The notes beneath the pieces are model-generated. The model made no database searches. It was not told the DNA's origin and saw only the letters and a program-made list of their open reading frames with translations. From positions 28,727 through 92,726 of IMG/VR virus record IMGVR_UViG_3300041956_000313: a stretch of 64,000 nt of DNA. One strand, given 5' to 3'. Shown piece after piece: positions 1 to 7,149 of this stretch. The position numbers were made by a program, and so were the translations under genes. This DNA is from a virus. How positions within the stretch are numbered: the first letter of the stretch is position 1; every line of letters begins with the position of its first letter.

Positions 1-462
1 GAAGGCTCACCGGACAACATCAACCGTGTCGTCACTGTGCCCAATCCGGCTGCGACGTCGACGGTGATCGGTGACTTGACGAACGGTACGTGGTACTTTC
101 GCGTGACGGTCTACACGACCGTCACAGTGAACGGTGCAACGGTCACCTCCGAGAGCATGCCCTCTCAAGTCGTGAGTGGTGTAGTCACCGGTTCCGTCGT
201 CGTCAATCCGACTCCGCCCACCGGACCGAAAGTGGTAGCGGTCGTCGACGGGCTCAACATGTCACCGGTGTACGGCATCAGCTCTGCGGGCGCACGGCAG
301 GAAACGGTACTCGGCTTCGTACCAATTGGTAAGCTCTGCACCGGCAGTCCGGTCTTCACGTACCGCGGCCGCTCGTACTACCGCTACAACGTCACGGCAG
401 ACGTCGTGCCGTGGCAGAGTACGGTCACACAGAACTCTGCGGTGGCTTGCGCTGCTGAGTGA
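1..462 (+). CDS. Fibronectin type III domain protein, C-terminal part
   Basis: The reading frame is open from the first base of the window, so the N-terminus lies upstream and only the last 153 residues are visible. The first part reads as the end of an Fn3-like beta-sandwich (TWYFRVTVYTTV, then TSESMPSQV). A proline/threonine linker follows, then a short C-terminal segment rich in Tyr and Val with two cysteines. The layout resembles the protein at 4462-5142, which has a similar 'G.WFFAVTAYN' strand, so the two may be paralogues. Fn3 modules are common decorations on exposed phage proteins; a surface role is inferred only from that. Confidence 0.7.
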   Translation, partial: EGSPDNINRVVTVPNPAATSTVIGDLTNGTWYFRVTVYTTVTVNGATVTSESMPSQVVSGVVTGSVVVNPTPPTGPKVVAVVDGLNMSPVYGISSAGARQETVLGFVPIGKLCTGSPVFTYRGRSYYRYNVTADVVPWQSTVTQNSAVACAAE

Positions 463-555
463 CGGATTCCGGACTTCGTGTCTGCTCGTGTCTCCCACCT
501 TCGGCATTCTTTGAGTGCCGTTGTTCTTGCAGACACGGAGTCCGGTGCTGAAGGT

Positions 556-626
556 CCCGGCCCCGCTCGTCGGGTCTGACGCTAGTTTCTAGGACTGAAG
601 CTAGAGTCGAAGCGAGCGGGGCTGGG
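556..626 (+). other. Long-stem structured element in intergenic region 463-747
   Basis: The 285-base gap between the Fn3 gene and the next operon holds no convincing gene. Positions 556-569 pair with 613-626 over 14 bp, with one G-U wobble. The enclosed 43 nt can form two small hairpins (582-585 with 589-592, and 593-596 with 605-608), giving a cloverleaf-like fold. A further hairpin GTCCG/CGGAC lies near 697-717. No long T-run follows, so this is not a classical intrinsic terminator. It may be a Rho-type or processing site at an operon boundary. A similar layout occurs at 4214-4282. Confidence 0.5.
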
Positions 627-747
627 TTTGATTCTCGTACGACCGCACACCAGAGTCTGTGAGCGACGATCGTACTCCCACCCCATGCGAGCCCCGTCCG
701 TATATCTGATCGGACGAACCAACACAGCAGATAACGAGGTAATTGAT

Positions 748-1029
748 ATGCCGAAACCGGTCGAGTTCAAGGAGCCGTCGTTCAGAGAACGTCTCATCCA
801 GAAGAAAGAGCGTGGTTATCGGCAATACAACGCGCGCTATGCCCGCGGCTACAAGAAGGCACGGCAGCAGCGTGTGCGCCGGCATGATCGGCCGCAGGGC
901 GGACCGTACAAAGTACGACTGGTGACGCGCAAAGAGGCTGCGCTCTTTCGCTCACTGTCGTACATCGACGTGCCGCTGACCGACTCGAAGCGCTCTTTCC
1001 TCGACATCTTCCGGAGCTCGCCACGATGA
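748..1029 (+). CDS. Small basic hypothetical protein
   Basis: A 93-residue protein rich in Arg, Lys and Tyr, especially over residues 12-50 (KKERGYRQYNARYARGYKK), which suggests nucleic-acid contact. I recognise no family. The ATG is preceded by GAGG at a good distance. Its stop overlaps the start of the next gene as ATGA at 1026, so the two are probably translationally coupled as the first genes of an operon running to 4207. Confidence 0.75.
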   Translation: MPKPVEFKEPSFRERLIQKKERGYRQYNARYARGYKKARQQRVRRHDRPQGGPYKVRLVTRKEAALFRSLSYIDVPLTDSKRSFLDIFRSSPR

Positions 1030-1262
1030 GTAAGCAGCCGATGCGCGTGATGATCGGGCCGGGGCAGACTCTCGAAGTCAGCCTCTGTGACGAGTCTGGC
1101 GAGGAAATCGACGGCACGATTGAGGTGAAGTTCGGTGCGCAAGCACTCACCGTCGAGACGACCCGGCCGGACTCGTTCGGCCGCAAGGGAATCTTGTATG
1201 AGGAAAAGTTTGGAAAGGTCGGCAAGAACATGCGGCCGCTGATCAAGAGTAAGAGGAGCTGA
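1026..1262 (+). CDS. Small hypothetical protein
   Basis: A 78-residue protein whose start overlaps the previous stop. The first 50 residues look like short beta strands (MRVMIGPGQTLEVSL, GTIEVKFGAQALTVET) and the tail is lysine-rich. No family is recognised. The tight operon position supports that it is real. Confidence 0.72.
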   Translation: MSKQPMRVMIGPGQTLEVSLCDESGEEIDGTIEVKFGAQALTVETTRPDSFGRKGILYEEKFGKVGKNMRPLIKSKRS

Positions 1263-1264
1263 CA

Positions 1265-1696
1265 ATGCCGATGAAGATCGGTTTCACAGGCACACGAGTC
1301 GGCATGACGCCGAAGCAGGAGAAGGAAATAGCACACCTGCTGCGAGCTCAGTCAGAGCTGCACCACGGTGACTGCAGCGGTGCCGACTATCAGGCGCATC
1401 TCATTGCTCTGCGCTTGAACGTGCCGAAGATCGTCATCCACCCGCCGACTGATGACAAGCTGCGTGCTCACTGCGAGCGCTACAAAGTCGAGAACACTTC
1501 GGTAGTGGTGAAACCGGCCGCGGATTTTCTCGTGCGCGATAAGGACATCGTGCTGGCATGTGAGATGCTCATCGCTGCACCGTCGACGTTCAAAGAGAAG
1601 CGTCGTTCAGGCACGTGGACGACACTGCGCTATGCACGTGAGGCCGGCTGTCCGTGGGTGCTCGTATATCCGGACGGACGCACGGCACATTCATAG
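1265..1696 (+). CDS. SLOG-family nucleotide-binding-like protein
   Basis: A 143-residue Rossmann-like protein. It has the GFTGTR motif at residues 6-11 followed by GMT, then a HHGDCSGAD motif, then 'VIHPP', and later a segment of the type 'R.KDIVLACEMLIAAP'. This pattern matches small SLOG proteins (YspA/DprA-LOG superfamily), which are thought to bind nucleotides or nucleotide-derived ligands. The reaction in phages is not established. It sits in the 748-4207 operon, three bases after the previous stop. The family call is fairly firm; the role is unknown. Confidence 0.75.
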   Translation: MPMKIGFTGTRVGMTPKQEKEIAHLLRAQSELHHGDCSGADYQAHLIALRLNVPKIVIHPPTDDKLRAHCERYKVENTSVVVKPAADFLVRDKDIVLACEMLIAAPSTFKEKRRSGTWTTLRYAREAGCPWVLVYPDGRTAHS

Positions 1697-1704
1697 GAGG
1701 AGAG

Positions 1705-2751
1705 ATGACGACGATGCCCAGCGGATTCGCCGCACATCAGTGTGATTCGAAGGGACCGTGGCAGACGAAGCGTTACTGGATAGACGGCAGCTTCGCTTTC
1801 ACGAATCATGCTACTTGTTCGGTGTGCGGCGCGCCCATGCCGAACCTCACGACCTACTTGACAGGAAAAACAATGCCCACGATACAGAACGACCCCGACA
1901 ACTCGAAGTATCCGCACATCGCTTCGAACGGTGACCCAGTCATCGACATCTTGATGGACTTGATAGTCAAGCTGCGCATGCGTTCTGATGAGCAGATGCG
2001 TGACAAGATCGAGCTGAAGAACGCGCTGACCGACCTGAACACGGCTCTGGAAGATGCCAAGAAGCTGCTCACACAGCGTGACGAAGCGCGGCAGACTGCC
2101 ACGATGTGGGAGAAGTCCGCAACTCAGTACTACAACACCTATGTCGAATACCAGAATCGTCTCAAGGCGATCGGTGAAGCGATCGGTGAAGAGGCCTATA
2201 CGTGTGATGACGGCACACGTGTGCCTATCAGTGAAGGACCGTTGCTCGGCAAAGTCACCGAGCTTGCTGTCAAGCGCATCAAGGCACTGCACATGTTCAC
2301 GTCGAATCGTGATCCGCTCGACTTTGCGTTTGATGTCATCAGGCGCGAACTCGAAACGGATGAGAAGAAGCGCGCGATGCTACTGGCTCAGTTGCGACAG
2401 TGGTTCATGCCGCTGGCTAGCAAGTACATTGGTGCCTGTGCACGTTGGGCCAGTGCGTGTGAGGGCCGCGTCTCGGAGTCCGCTGTCGACAGCGGTGGGC
2501 ATGTAATGTGGCCGCTGACGGCGGAAGCTGAGCACATCCGTGACAAGGGCGTTGCGGAGCTGCTGACTATTCTGTTCAATTTTCAGAGTGATGCTGTGTC
2601 ATCTCAGTCGAGCTGTGACAGCCAGAGCACACCACCTGCTCATCGACCTGAGTGGACTGACTGGCTCAGAGACGCAATCGTGCGTGATGTGTCTGAGCGC
2701 GTCAGGCGAGCTCTAGATCGCGACTCGGCAGCCAAGACGCCGAAGCGGTAA
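1705..2751 (+). CDS. Hypothetical protein with central coiled coil
   Basis: A 348-residue protein. The start at 1705 is chosen because AGGAGGAG precedes this ATG; a longer in-frame extension upstream lacks a good ribosome site and overlaps the SLOG gene. Near the N-terminus is a CSVCGAP knuckle. Residues around 85-145 form a charged heptad-like helix (MRDKIELKNALTDLNTAL...). The C-terminal half is helical and acidic/basic mixed. I recognise no family. It overlaps the next gene by one base. Confidence 0.75.
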   Translation: MTTMPSGFAAHQCDSKGPWQTKRYWIDGSFAFTNHATCSVCGAPMPNLTTYLTGKTMPTIQNDPDNSKYPHIASNGDPVIDILMDLIVKLRMRSDEQMRDKIELKNALTDLNTALEDAKKLLTQRDEARQTATMWEKSATQYYNTYVEYQNRLKAIGEAIGEEAYTCDDGTRVPISEGPLLGKVTELAVKRIKALHMFTSNRDPLDFAFDVIRRELETDEKKRAMLLAQLRQWFMPLASKYIGACARWASACEGRVSESAVDSGGHVMWPLTAEAEHIRDKGVAELLTILFNFQSDAVSSQSSCDSQSTPPAHRPEWTDWLRDAIVRDVSERVRRALDRDSAAKTPKR

Positions 2752-2999
2752 TGACTAAATCCGAGCGAGAGCAACTCAAGAAGGAGCGAGCTCTCGCTCG
2801 GATGATCTTTGGTCACAAGAACGTAGGGAAGCGGCAAACCGAAAGCATCAACGCTCGTTGTGAAGCACCGCGTGACATTGAGGTGTTGCGTACAGTTGTT
2901 GACATGAACGGCGGCAACGCTTTTCTCGCGGCTGCATTCGGACAAATCAACGGTGAGGAATACTTGCTCATAACCAGTGCAGCAGACACAGAGGAGTGA
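2751..2999 (+). CDS. Small hypothetical protein
   Basis: An 82-residue protein with a strongly charged N-terminal helix (KSEREQLKKERALARMIFG) followed by a more hydrophobic C-terminal half. It starts within the stop codon of the preceding gene (TAATG). No family is recognised. Confidence 0.7.
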   Translation: MTKSEREQLKKERALARMIFGHKNVGKRQTESINARCEAPRDIEVLRTVVDMNGGNAFLAAAFGQINGEEYLLITSAADTEE

Positions 3000-3025
3000 C
3001 GATTGCAGACGAGGAGCAGGGGTAC

Positions 3026-3139
3026 GTGGTGCGCTATGTCGATGAGTCTGCTGTCGTCAAGGGACAACGGCTTAAGTGCTGGCCGACCGAAATTTTGCGC
3101 GGCAAAGTCGAAATCATCGACCCGGAGAAGAAGTCATGA
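3026..3139 (+). CDS. Possible small protein, about 37 residues
   Basis: An open frame lies between 2999 and 3139 and ends in an ATGA overlap with the next start at 3136, as real genes here do. A GTG at 3026 is preceded by GAGGAG at 3011-3016. An ATT at 3002, also behind GAGGAG, is an alternative start. The product has the form VVRYVDESAVVKGQRL..., ending EIIDPEKKS. Without it there would be a 137-base hole in a dense operon. No family is recognised. Confidence 0.4.
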   Translation: MVRYVDESAVVKGQRLKCWPTEILRGKVEIIDPEKKS

Positions 3140-3402
3140 AAACAATTCCTGTTTTGGTGCTTGCGAGCATCGTTGACCCGAACGTCACAGACCCCGAGCA
3201 TGAGCTGACTGTGCCGGTAGTGCATCTCGTGCGCGGTGCGCGTACCGGCAAGGCCGCACGGGTCACGCACACGATTGCCATCTGCGGCCGCAAGAAGAGT
3301 GCTAACCGCATCTGGAAGGCAGAAGCAGAGTACACCCGAGACACGTACGATGACGTGACGTGTGACCGCTGCAAAGAGCGCGGCCCACGCGTGCGGCTCT
3401 GA
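3136..3402 (+). CDS. Small hypothetical protein with a C-terminal CxxC
   Basis: An 88-residue protein. The ATG at 3136 lies within the ATGA overlap with the preceding frame. It has a hydrophobic start (KTIPVLVLASIV), a HTIAICG segment and a CDRCKERG pair near the end. Histidine/cysteine placement suggests a small metal-binding site, but no family is recognised. Its stop overlaps the next ATG. Confidence 0.7.
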   Translation: MKTIPVLVLASIVDPNVTDPEHELTVPVVHLVRGARTGKAARVTHTIAICGRKKSANRIWKAEAEYTRDTYDDVTCDRCKERGPRVRL

Positions 3403-3602
3403 TGAACAAGGCACTGCTCGGAGCGATGCGCAAAGGCGCACGCGCTGCGACCCTCAATCAGCCGCGTGAAGCTCCGTACGGGGACATCCGTCAGTATGAC
3501 GGCAAGCTCACGTGGTCACGAGCTTTCATCGTAGCGTGGCTAAACGGCTATGACGAAATCATGAAGCAGCGTGCAGCCAAGAAGCGGAGGGCAAAGAAGT
3601 GA
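3402..3602 (+). CDS. Small RMF/CrpP-like protein
   Basis: A 66-residue basic protein. The arrangement KGARAA...N..REAPYGD followed by a tryptophan-containing 'AWLNGYDE' helix resembles ribosome modulation factor and the related phage/plasmid CrpP proteins. Those share a 'G..A...G....CPY' segment and a 'W..GW..A' helix. RMF dimerises and shuts down 70S ribosomes, which would make sense as a host-takeover function. The similarity is short and judged by eye; the cysteine of the CPY motif is replaced by Ala (APY). Confidence 0.5.
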   Translation: MNKALLGAMRKGARAATLNQPREAPYGDIRQYDGKLTWSRAFIVAWLNGYDEIMKQRAAKKRRAKK

Positions 3603-3940
3603 ACGAGAAATTAGCGAAAATCGGCCGGCTGGCACTCCGTGTCGAGAACGAACGCTGGGTAGCGTACTACGCGCTCGAAGGCACGATGAAGGGCGCCGTC
3701 TGGCTAGGCGCGATCAAACTTAGCGCAGTCAGTGAGGGCATCAAGGGCGGCAAAGAGCGAGGTCTAGCGTTCCGTACGCTCATGCAAGAGCTCGTGGCCG
3801 ATATTCTCGAAGAGCAGCTAGGTGTGCGGCCGTCGTGGCCCGACCAACCTAAGCCCGCCCCGGAGCACGAACGTGGCGCAGCGGGCGCCACAGAAGGTAT
3901 TACGCGTCATGCCGGCATCACCGGATTAGACGAGCACTGA
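3599..3940 (+). CDS. Hypothetical protein
   Basis: A 113-residue protein starting with GTG, which overlaps the previous stop (AAGTGA). The first 75 residues look like a compact alpha/beta domain (ENERWVAYYALEGTMKGAVWLGAI). The last 35 are Pro/Gly/His-rich and probably disordered. No family is recognised. Confidence 0.68.
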   Translation: MNEKLAKIGRLALRVENERWVAYYALEGTMKGAVWLGAIKLSAVSEGIKGGKERGLAFRTLMQELVADILEEQLGVRPSWPDQPKPAPEHERGAAGATEGITRHAGITGLDEH

Positions 3941-3982
3941 CGCACTCGCATATCATCCTTTTTGATTCACAGGAGACTGACG

Positions 3983-4207
3983 ATGCCAACACCCGAAGAA
4001 GTTCAAGCCGAGATTCAAGCTGCGCGCACGACGTTCATCGACAACGTGCTCGCGGCCGTAGGTGCGACCGTGCCTGCAGAGTCGGTGTCTGCTCTGCGTT
4101 CGTTCGTGAACGGGCTGATAACAGAAGGCACGGATCACGACGCGGCAGTGATCCGCACGCGCGAGTTCCTGAGTAGCCCTGCCATGCGACCTGACTCACC
4201 GTACTGA
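3983..4207 (+). CDS. Small helical hypothetical protein
   Basis: A 74-residue protein with a good ribosome site (CAGGAG, 8 bases before the ATG). It is predicted to be almost all helix (PEEVQAEIQAARTTFIDNVL). It is the last gene of the operon that begins at 748. No family is recognised. Confidence 0.7.
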   Translation: MPTPEEVQAEIQAARTTFIDNVLAAVGATVPAESVSALRSFVNGLITEGTDHDAAVIRTREFLSSPAMRPDSPY

Positions 4208-4213
4208 GTTCCG

Positions 4214-4282
4214 CTCCGCTGCCTCAACTGTGTTACTCGGACTGCGTGCACGTGTCACGAGTATCCGACCGAGGCAGCGGAG
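4214..4282 (+). other. Perfect 12-bp stem element between operons (gap 4208-4461)
   Basis: No gene fits in 4208-4461. Positions 4214-4225 are perfectly complementary to 4271-4282, and three further pairs follow a one-base bulge. The 45-nt interior holds a second stem, 4234-4239 with 4258-4263, that can be extended by GAC/GTC across a bulged A. The layout resembles the 556-626 element. There is no T-run. It is likely an operon-boundary RNA structure. Confidence 0.5.
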
Positions 4283-4461
4283 TCGGAGCAATCCGAGTTC
4301 TGTTCTCGTCACTGGTGTCAAGTGGGCATCAACGTGATGGTCAACGCTTCCGATTTTCCCACTTTCCCGGAGCGGTGCGCCGAACTGGCAGACGGAGGGC
4401 TTCAGCGTTGCCGGTGACGAGGGCAGACGATTTCGCTTGTTTCAACTGAGGAGGAGTCGAG

Positions 4462-5142
4462 ATGAAAAAGTTTCTGTTGAGTGACGCCTTTCTGGCACGA
4501 GCAGTGATTTTCGTTTTGCTGCTGATGGCCGTGATTCTGTTCGTGCCCGAGAGTGAAGCACAGACGCCGACACCGACGACACTGAGCATGTGCCCGACGG
4601 CTACGGTGGGCACGCCGAAGAGTGCATGCAGCTCACCGAAGTGCATGACGCCGAAGACAAATGACGACATCGTGCTTACGACTATTGGCGGACTGCAGCG
4701 CTGGCAGAAGTGGTCGACGATTCCGCCGACGGGTGAAGTGCGCATCTGCTCGACGACGTCGACGGCGCAGACATGGACGACGCGTGACAAGGTGAACATC
4801 ACACCTCCGCCCGGTGACATTCCGTCTGTAGGCGCAAGTCCGACGTCATTTGCGTGGACGCAGCCGACGACAGGTGACGTGCTCGGATACAAGCTCTATA
4901 TGGGCACGAAATCAGGTAGTTACTCCGCTCCGGTAGACCTGGGCAAAGTGCAGCGTTATGAGCCAACCGGACTGACACCGGGGCCGTGGTTCTTTGCTGT
5001 CACTGCGTATAATGCAGAGAAGACGGAGGGACCGTTGTCGGCCGAGCTCAGCATCGTCATCGACCCTCCGAAGCAACCGGAGCCCGAGAGGGCGATTTAC
5101 TGCACTTCATCCGGCCGCACGGCGACCTGTGAGGTGCGCTAG
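4462..5142 (+). CDS. Secreted or membrane-anchored Fn3 protein
   Basis: A 226-residue protein with a strong ribosome site (GAGGAGG). Residues about 12-29 (RAVIFVLLLMAVILFV) form a signal peptide or anchor ending near SEAQ. A Thr/Pro/Cys-rich segment follows. Residues about 120-200 form an Fn3 domain (FAWTQPTTGDVLGYKLYM..., then PWFFAVTAYNAEKTEGPLS). A pair of cysteines sits near the C-terminus. An exported protein in an early or accessory operon suggests a role at the host envelope, for example superinfection exclusion, but that is inference. Confidence 0.7.
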   Translation: MKKFLLSDAFLARAVIFVLLLMAVILFVPESEAQTPTPTTLSMCPTATVGTPKSACSSPKCMTPKTNDDIVLTTIGGLQRWQKWSTIPPTGEVRICSTTSTAQTWTTRDKVNITPPPGDIPSVGASPTSFAWTQPTTGDVLGYKLYMGTKSGSYSAPVDLGKVQRYEPTGLTPGPWFFAVTAYNAEKTEGPLSAELSIVIDPPKQPEPERAIYCTSSGRTATCEVR

Positions 5143-5151
5143 GAGCGTGTC

Positions 5152-5595
5152 ATGCGTCAGCTCATTGACGCGGAGTGGACGACGGTCCGAGCGGCCGTCG
5201 TCTTTCTCGCGTTCTGCGGAGGTGTAGCGGTTTACAAGACTGAGTTTGTCGATTCTCTGAACATCAGCCGGTGCAAGGATGCGGGCTTCGATCACTTCGA
5301 CCCTGACACACGGACGTGCTACATCATTACCTACGACTATGTTTGGGACGTTGCGACGATGTACACCGTCGGGCACACGGACCTGCGCGCCGATCGTGTG
5401 CGCAAGCGACTCAAAGAGCTGCGCTATGAGCCGCGCGTCTCACCGGCGATGTATGAACGCCTCAGGCGTATAGCTGATCGAGATGAGCGCAGCAGACTGA
5501 TGGCAGACTACATAGCAGCAAGGAGAGAACGTGAAATCAGTAATTCTCTTAGCGATGGCACTCGCGCTGACGGCGTGCAAGACGGCGGATCATGA
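5152..5595 (+). CDS. Single-TM protein, possible Rz-like i-spanin
   Basis: A 147-residue protein with one N-terminal membrane segment (residues about 13-28) followed by a soluble region that is helical and charged toward the C-terminus (RLRRIADRDERSRLMADYIAARRERE). Its 3' end is overlapped by a lipoprotein gene in another frame (5531-5683). That geometry and size match Rz/Rz1 spanin pairs, which fuse the inner and outer membranes during lysis. Against this, it is 40 kb from the endolysin and the soluble part contains cysteines and a Tyr-rich stretch. The function is a hypothesis. Confidence 0.5.
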   Translation: MRQLIDAEWTTVRAAVVFLAFCGGVAVYKTEFVDSLNISRCKDAGFDHFDPDTRTCYIITYDYVWDVATMYTVGHTDLRADRVRKRLKELRYEPRVSPAMYERLRRIADRDERSRLMADYIAARREREISNSLSDGTRADGVQDGGS

Positions 5596-5683
5596 CAAGC
5601 GGGCACGCTATCCGGTGTATTACCTCTGCAAAGATGACAACGGCGTGCAGCCGTGTGACACGGTCAAGCCGGTACCGCAATGA
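5531..5683 (+). CDS. Small lipoprotein overlapping 5152-5595, possible Rz1-like o-spanin
   Basis: A 50-residue frame starting with GTG behind AGGAGAG. It has a classic lipoprotein signal: K2, a hydrophobic run, then a lipobox L-T-A-C with the lipidated Cys at residue 16. The mature part is 35 residues, has two more Cys and ends KPVPQ. It overlaps the upstream gene by 65 bases in a different frame and overlaps the next start (ATGA at 5680). Small size, lipobox and the overlapping frame are typical of Rz1. Confidence 0.55.
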   Translation: MKSVILLAMALALTACKTADHDKRARYPVYYLCKDDNGVQPCDTVKPVPQ

Positions 5684-6171
5684 GACGTGAGTGCGCAGAG
5701 ACCAGAGACGGTCGTTACCGCTGGGTGCTCGAAATCATCTGGCGGAACGATCTTCCAAAGGTCGTGTTCGTCATGCTGAATCCGTCGACAGCGAACCGGC
5801 ACAAAGACGATGCGACGTCGCGCAAGTGCACCACGCTTGCCGATCGTTGGGGCTATGGTGGTGCCGTGCTCGTGAATCTGTTCGGCCGGCGCGCTACTTC
5901 ACCGCGACTCATGAAGGCGTACGGTCCGGCGGCATGTGGTGACATGAACGACGTGTGGCTAGACATCGTTTGGGAGCGGCATCCGAACGACATCATTGTG
6001 GCATGGGGCAATCACGGCACGTTCAGAGACCGTGACCGCAAAGTGCTCAAGATGATGCGTGATCGCGGGCTCACGGCTCGCTGCCTCGGCATCAACAAGA
6101 ACGGCACGCCGATGCACCCTCTGCTCGTCGAGCACGCGCGCAAGCCGCAAGTCTATCAGTGGCCCGTATAG
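5680..6171 (+). CDS. DUF1643 family protein
   Basis: A 163-residue protein with the DUF1643 hallmarks: 'VFVMLNPSTA' at residues 29-38, a 'DATSRKC' segment, 'YGGAVLVNLFGRRATSP', then 'IIVAWGNHG' and a C-terminal 'GTPMHPL'. DUF1643 is widespread in phages and bacteria and has no settled biochemical function. It follows the lipoprotein with an ATGA overlap. The family assignment is confident. Confidence 0.85.
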   Translation: MRRECAETRDGRYRWVLEIIWRNDLPKVVFVMLNPSTANRHKDDATSRKCTTLADRWGYGGAVLVNLFGRRATSPRLMKAYGPAACGDMNDVWLDIVWERHPNDIIVAWGNHGTFRDRDRKVLKMMRDRGLTARCLGINKNGTPMHPLLVEHARKPQVYQWPV

Positions 6172-6190
6172 CTCTACACGGAGGTAAACG

Positions 6191-6616
6191 ATGAACATGA
6201 ATAGAACTATAGAAATCGTGCGCACTCGCGGCCGTCGCTTGATGCTGCAGAACTCGGAGCGTTTCGGGTACGTGACGAGAGAAGATATTTTGCGGTTCGC
6301 ACAGGAAGGCAGATACGTTCGTGTGACGGATCGTGCCACAGGCGCTGACATCACGAACAATGTGCTGCTGCAGGCGATGTCATTGTCCGTGCTGGCCGAC
6401 GAGTTCGACACGAAGCTTCTGCACGAGATCATTCGCAAGAGCCCAAAAGCTCTTGCGTTGGTGGCTGGCACAGCAGGCAAGCATGTGCGGCCGGTTGAAG
6501 AGAGGCAAATACAAGCGATAGGAGATTGCACTAATGCTGATACTGACACGCAGGACGGGCGAGACGGTGATGATAGGCAACGAGGTCACCTTGACAGTGC
6601 TGGGAGTCAAGGGTAA
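6191..6616 (+). CDS. PhaR/PhbR-like DNA-binding domain protein
   Basis: A 141-residue protein. Residues about 6-70 match the N-terminal DNA-binding domain of PHA/PHB accumulation regulators (PhaR): an 'RTRGRRLM...[14 protein letters not shown]' stretch corresponds to the 'R.LY....SxYITLEDV' core, followed by '[25 protein letters not shown]'. In bacteria PhaR represses phasin and PHB genes and senses the polymer. The ribosome site is GGAGG before 6191. The last 28 codons overlap csrA in another frame, and that tail is low complexity. The pairing with csrA suggests this operon reprograms host carbon storage. Confidence 0.7.
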   Translation: MNMNRTIEIVRTRGRRLMLQNSERFGYVTREDILRFAQEGRYVRVTDRATGADITNNVLLQAMSLSVLADEFDTKLLHEIIRKSPKALALVAGTAGKHVRPVEERQIQAIGDCTNADTDTQDGRDGDDRQRGHLDSAGSQG

Positions 6617-6767
6617 TCAGGTGCGCATCGGCATCAATGCGCCGAAGTCGGTGCCCGTGCATCGTGAGGAGATTTACGAGCGCATTCAGCGCGAGCTGGC
6701 GGGCGATGTGAACGGCAACAGACAGGAGGAACCGTGCCAGGTCAAACGACCTGAGTTTACTCGCTAG
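6534..6767 (+). CDS. csrA: Carbon storage regulator CsrA
   Basis: A 77-residue protein. Residues 1-50 are a near-textbook Csr[16 protein letters not shown], then [17 protein letters not shown], then [17 protein letters not shown]. CsrA dimers bind GGA motifs in mRNA leaders and block or promote translation. The RNA-contact residues near the start (L4, R6, R7) and the VHREEI strand are present. The C-terminal 25 residues are a phage-specific extension. It is preceded by AGGAG and overlaps the PhaR-like gene by 83 bases. A phage CsrA could redirect host translation or regulate phage leaders that contain GGA. Confidence 0.93.
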   Translation: MLILTRRTGETVMIGNEVTLTVLGVKGNQVRIGINAPKSVPVHREEIYERIQRELAGDVNGNRQEEPCQVKRPEFTR

Positions 6768-6790
6768 AGGTCAATCGAGTCTGAAACACG

Positions 6791-6825
6791 GACGGCCGAG
6801 ACAGCATAGTCTTCTCGGCCGTCTT
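6791..6825 (+). terminator. Hairpin terminator after csrA
   Basis: Positions 6791-6801 pair perfectly with 6813-6823 (GACGGCCGAGA with its complement) around an 11-nt loop. Only two Ts follow, so it may be a weak intrinsic terminator or a 3'-end stabiliser. It separates the csrA operon from the next gene at 6844. Confidence 0.6.
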
Positions 6826-6843
6826 GCTGACAGGAGAGTGAAA

Positions 6844-7149
6844 ATGGCTGTGAAGGTCGTCAACTACGGGACGTTGATGCAGAAGGTCGCTAGCGGTGAC
6901 GTCTTCGTCGAAGGCTTGCACGAGGGCGATGGTACGACGGGCCGAGTTCGTTATGACGAGCTCCGCATTCGGTGTGGCAAGCTGGACGAGTTCTTGCCGC
7001 TCGTGGCTGAGTGCTGTCTTTGCGGTGAGGTGCTCGTGGTCATTGAAATAGAACGAGACCGCGGCTTTGCTTGGGCATCGATCAAACACCCTGGAATGTT
7101 GCAGTTCAAGCTGACAGGACCGGGCATCGAGGAGGTGCGGCATGTCTGA
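6844..7149 (+). CDS. Hypothetical protein
   Basis: A 101-residue alpha/beta protein. The ATG at 6844 is preferred over an upstream in-frame GTG because AGGAG at 6832-6836 is well spaced for it. A CCLCGEVLVVIEIERD segment lies at its centre. No family is recognised. It overlaps the next gene by 8 bases. Confidence 0.7.
   Translation: MAVKVVNYGTLMQKVASGDVFVEGLHEGDGTTGRVRYDELRIRCGKLDEFLPLVAECCLCGEVLVVIEIERDRGFAWASIKHPGMLQFKLTGPGIEEVRHV

Noticed and set aside
556-660. Possible tRNA or tmRNA ending in ACCA near 655
   Set aside because: A GGGTTTGATTCTC stretch and a downstream CACACCA look tRNA-like, but no acceptor stem pairs with the 3' end, the putative T-stem is weak, and the anticodon-type hairpin has an 8-nt loop.
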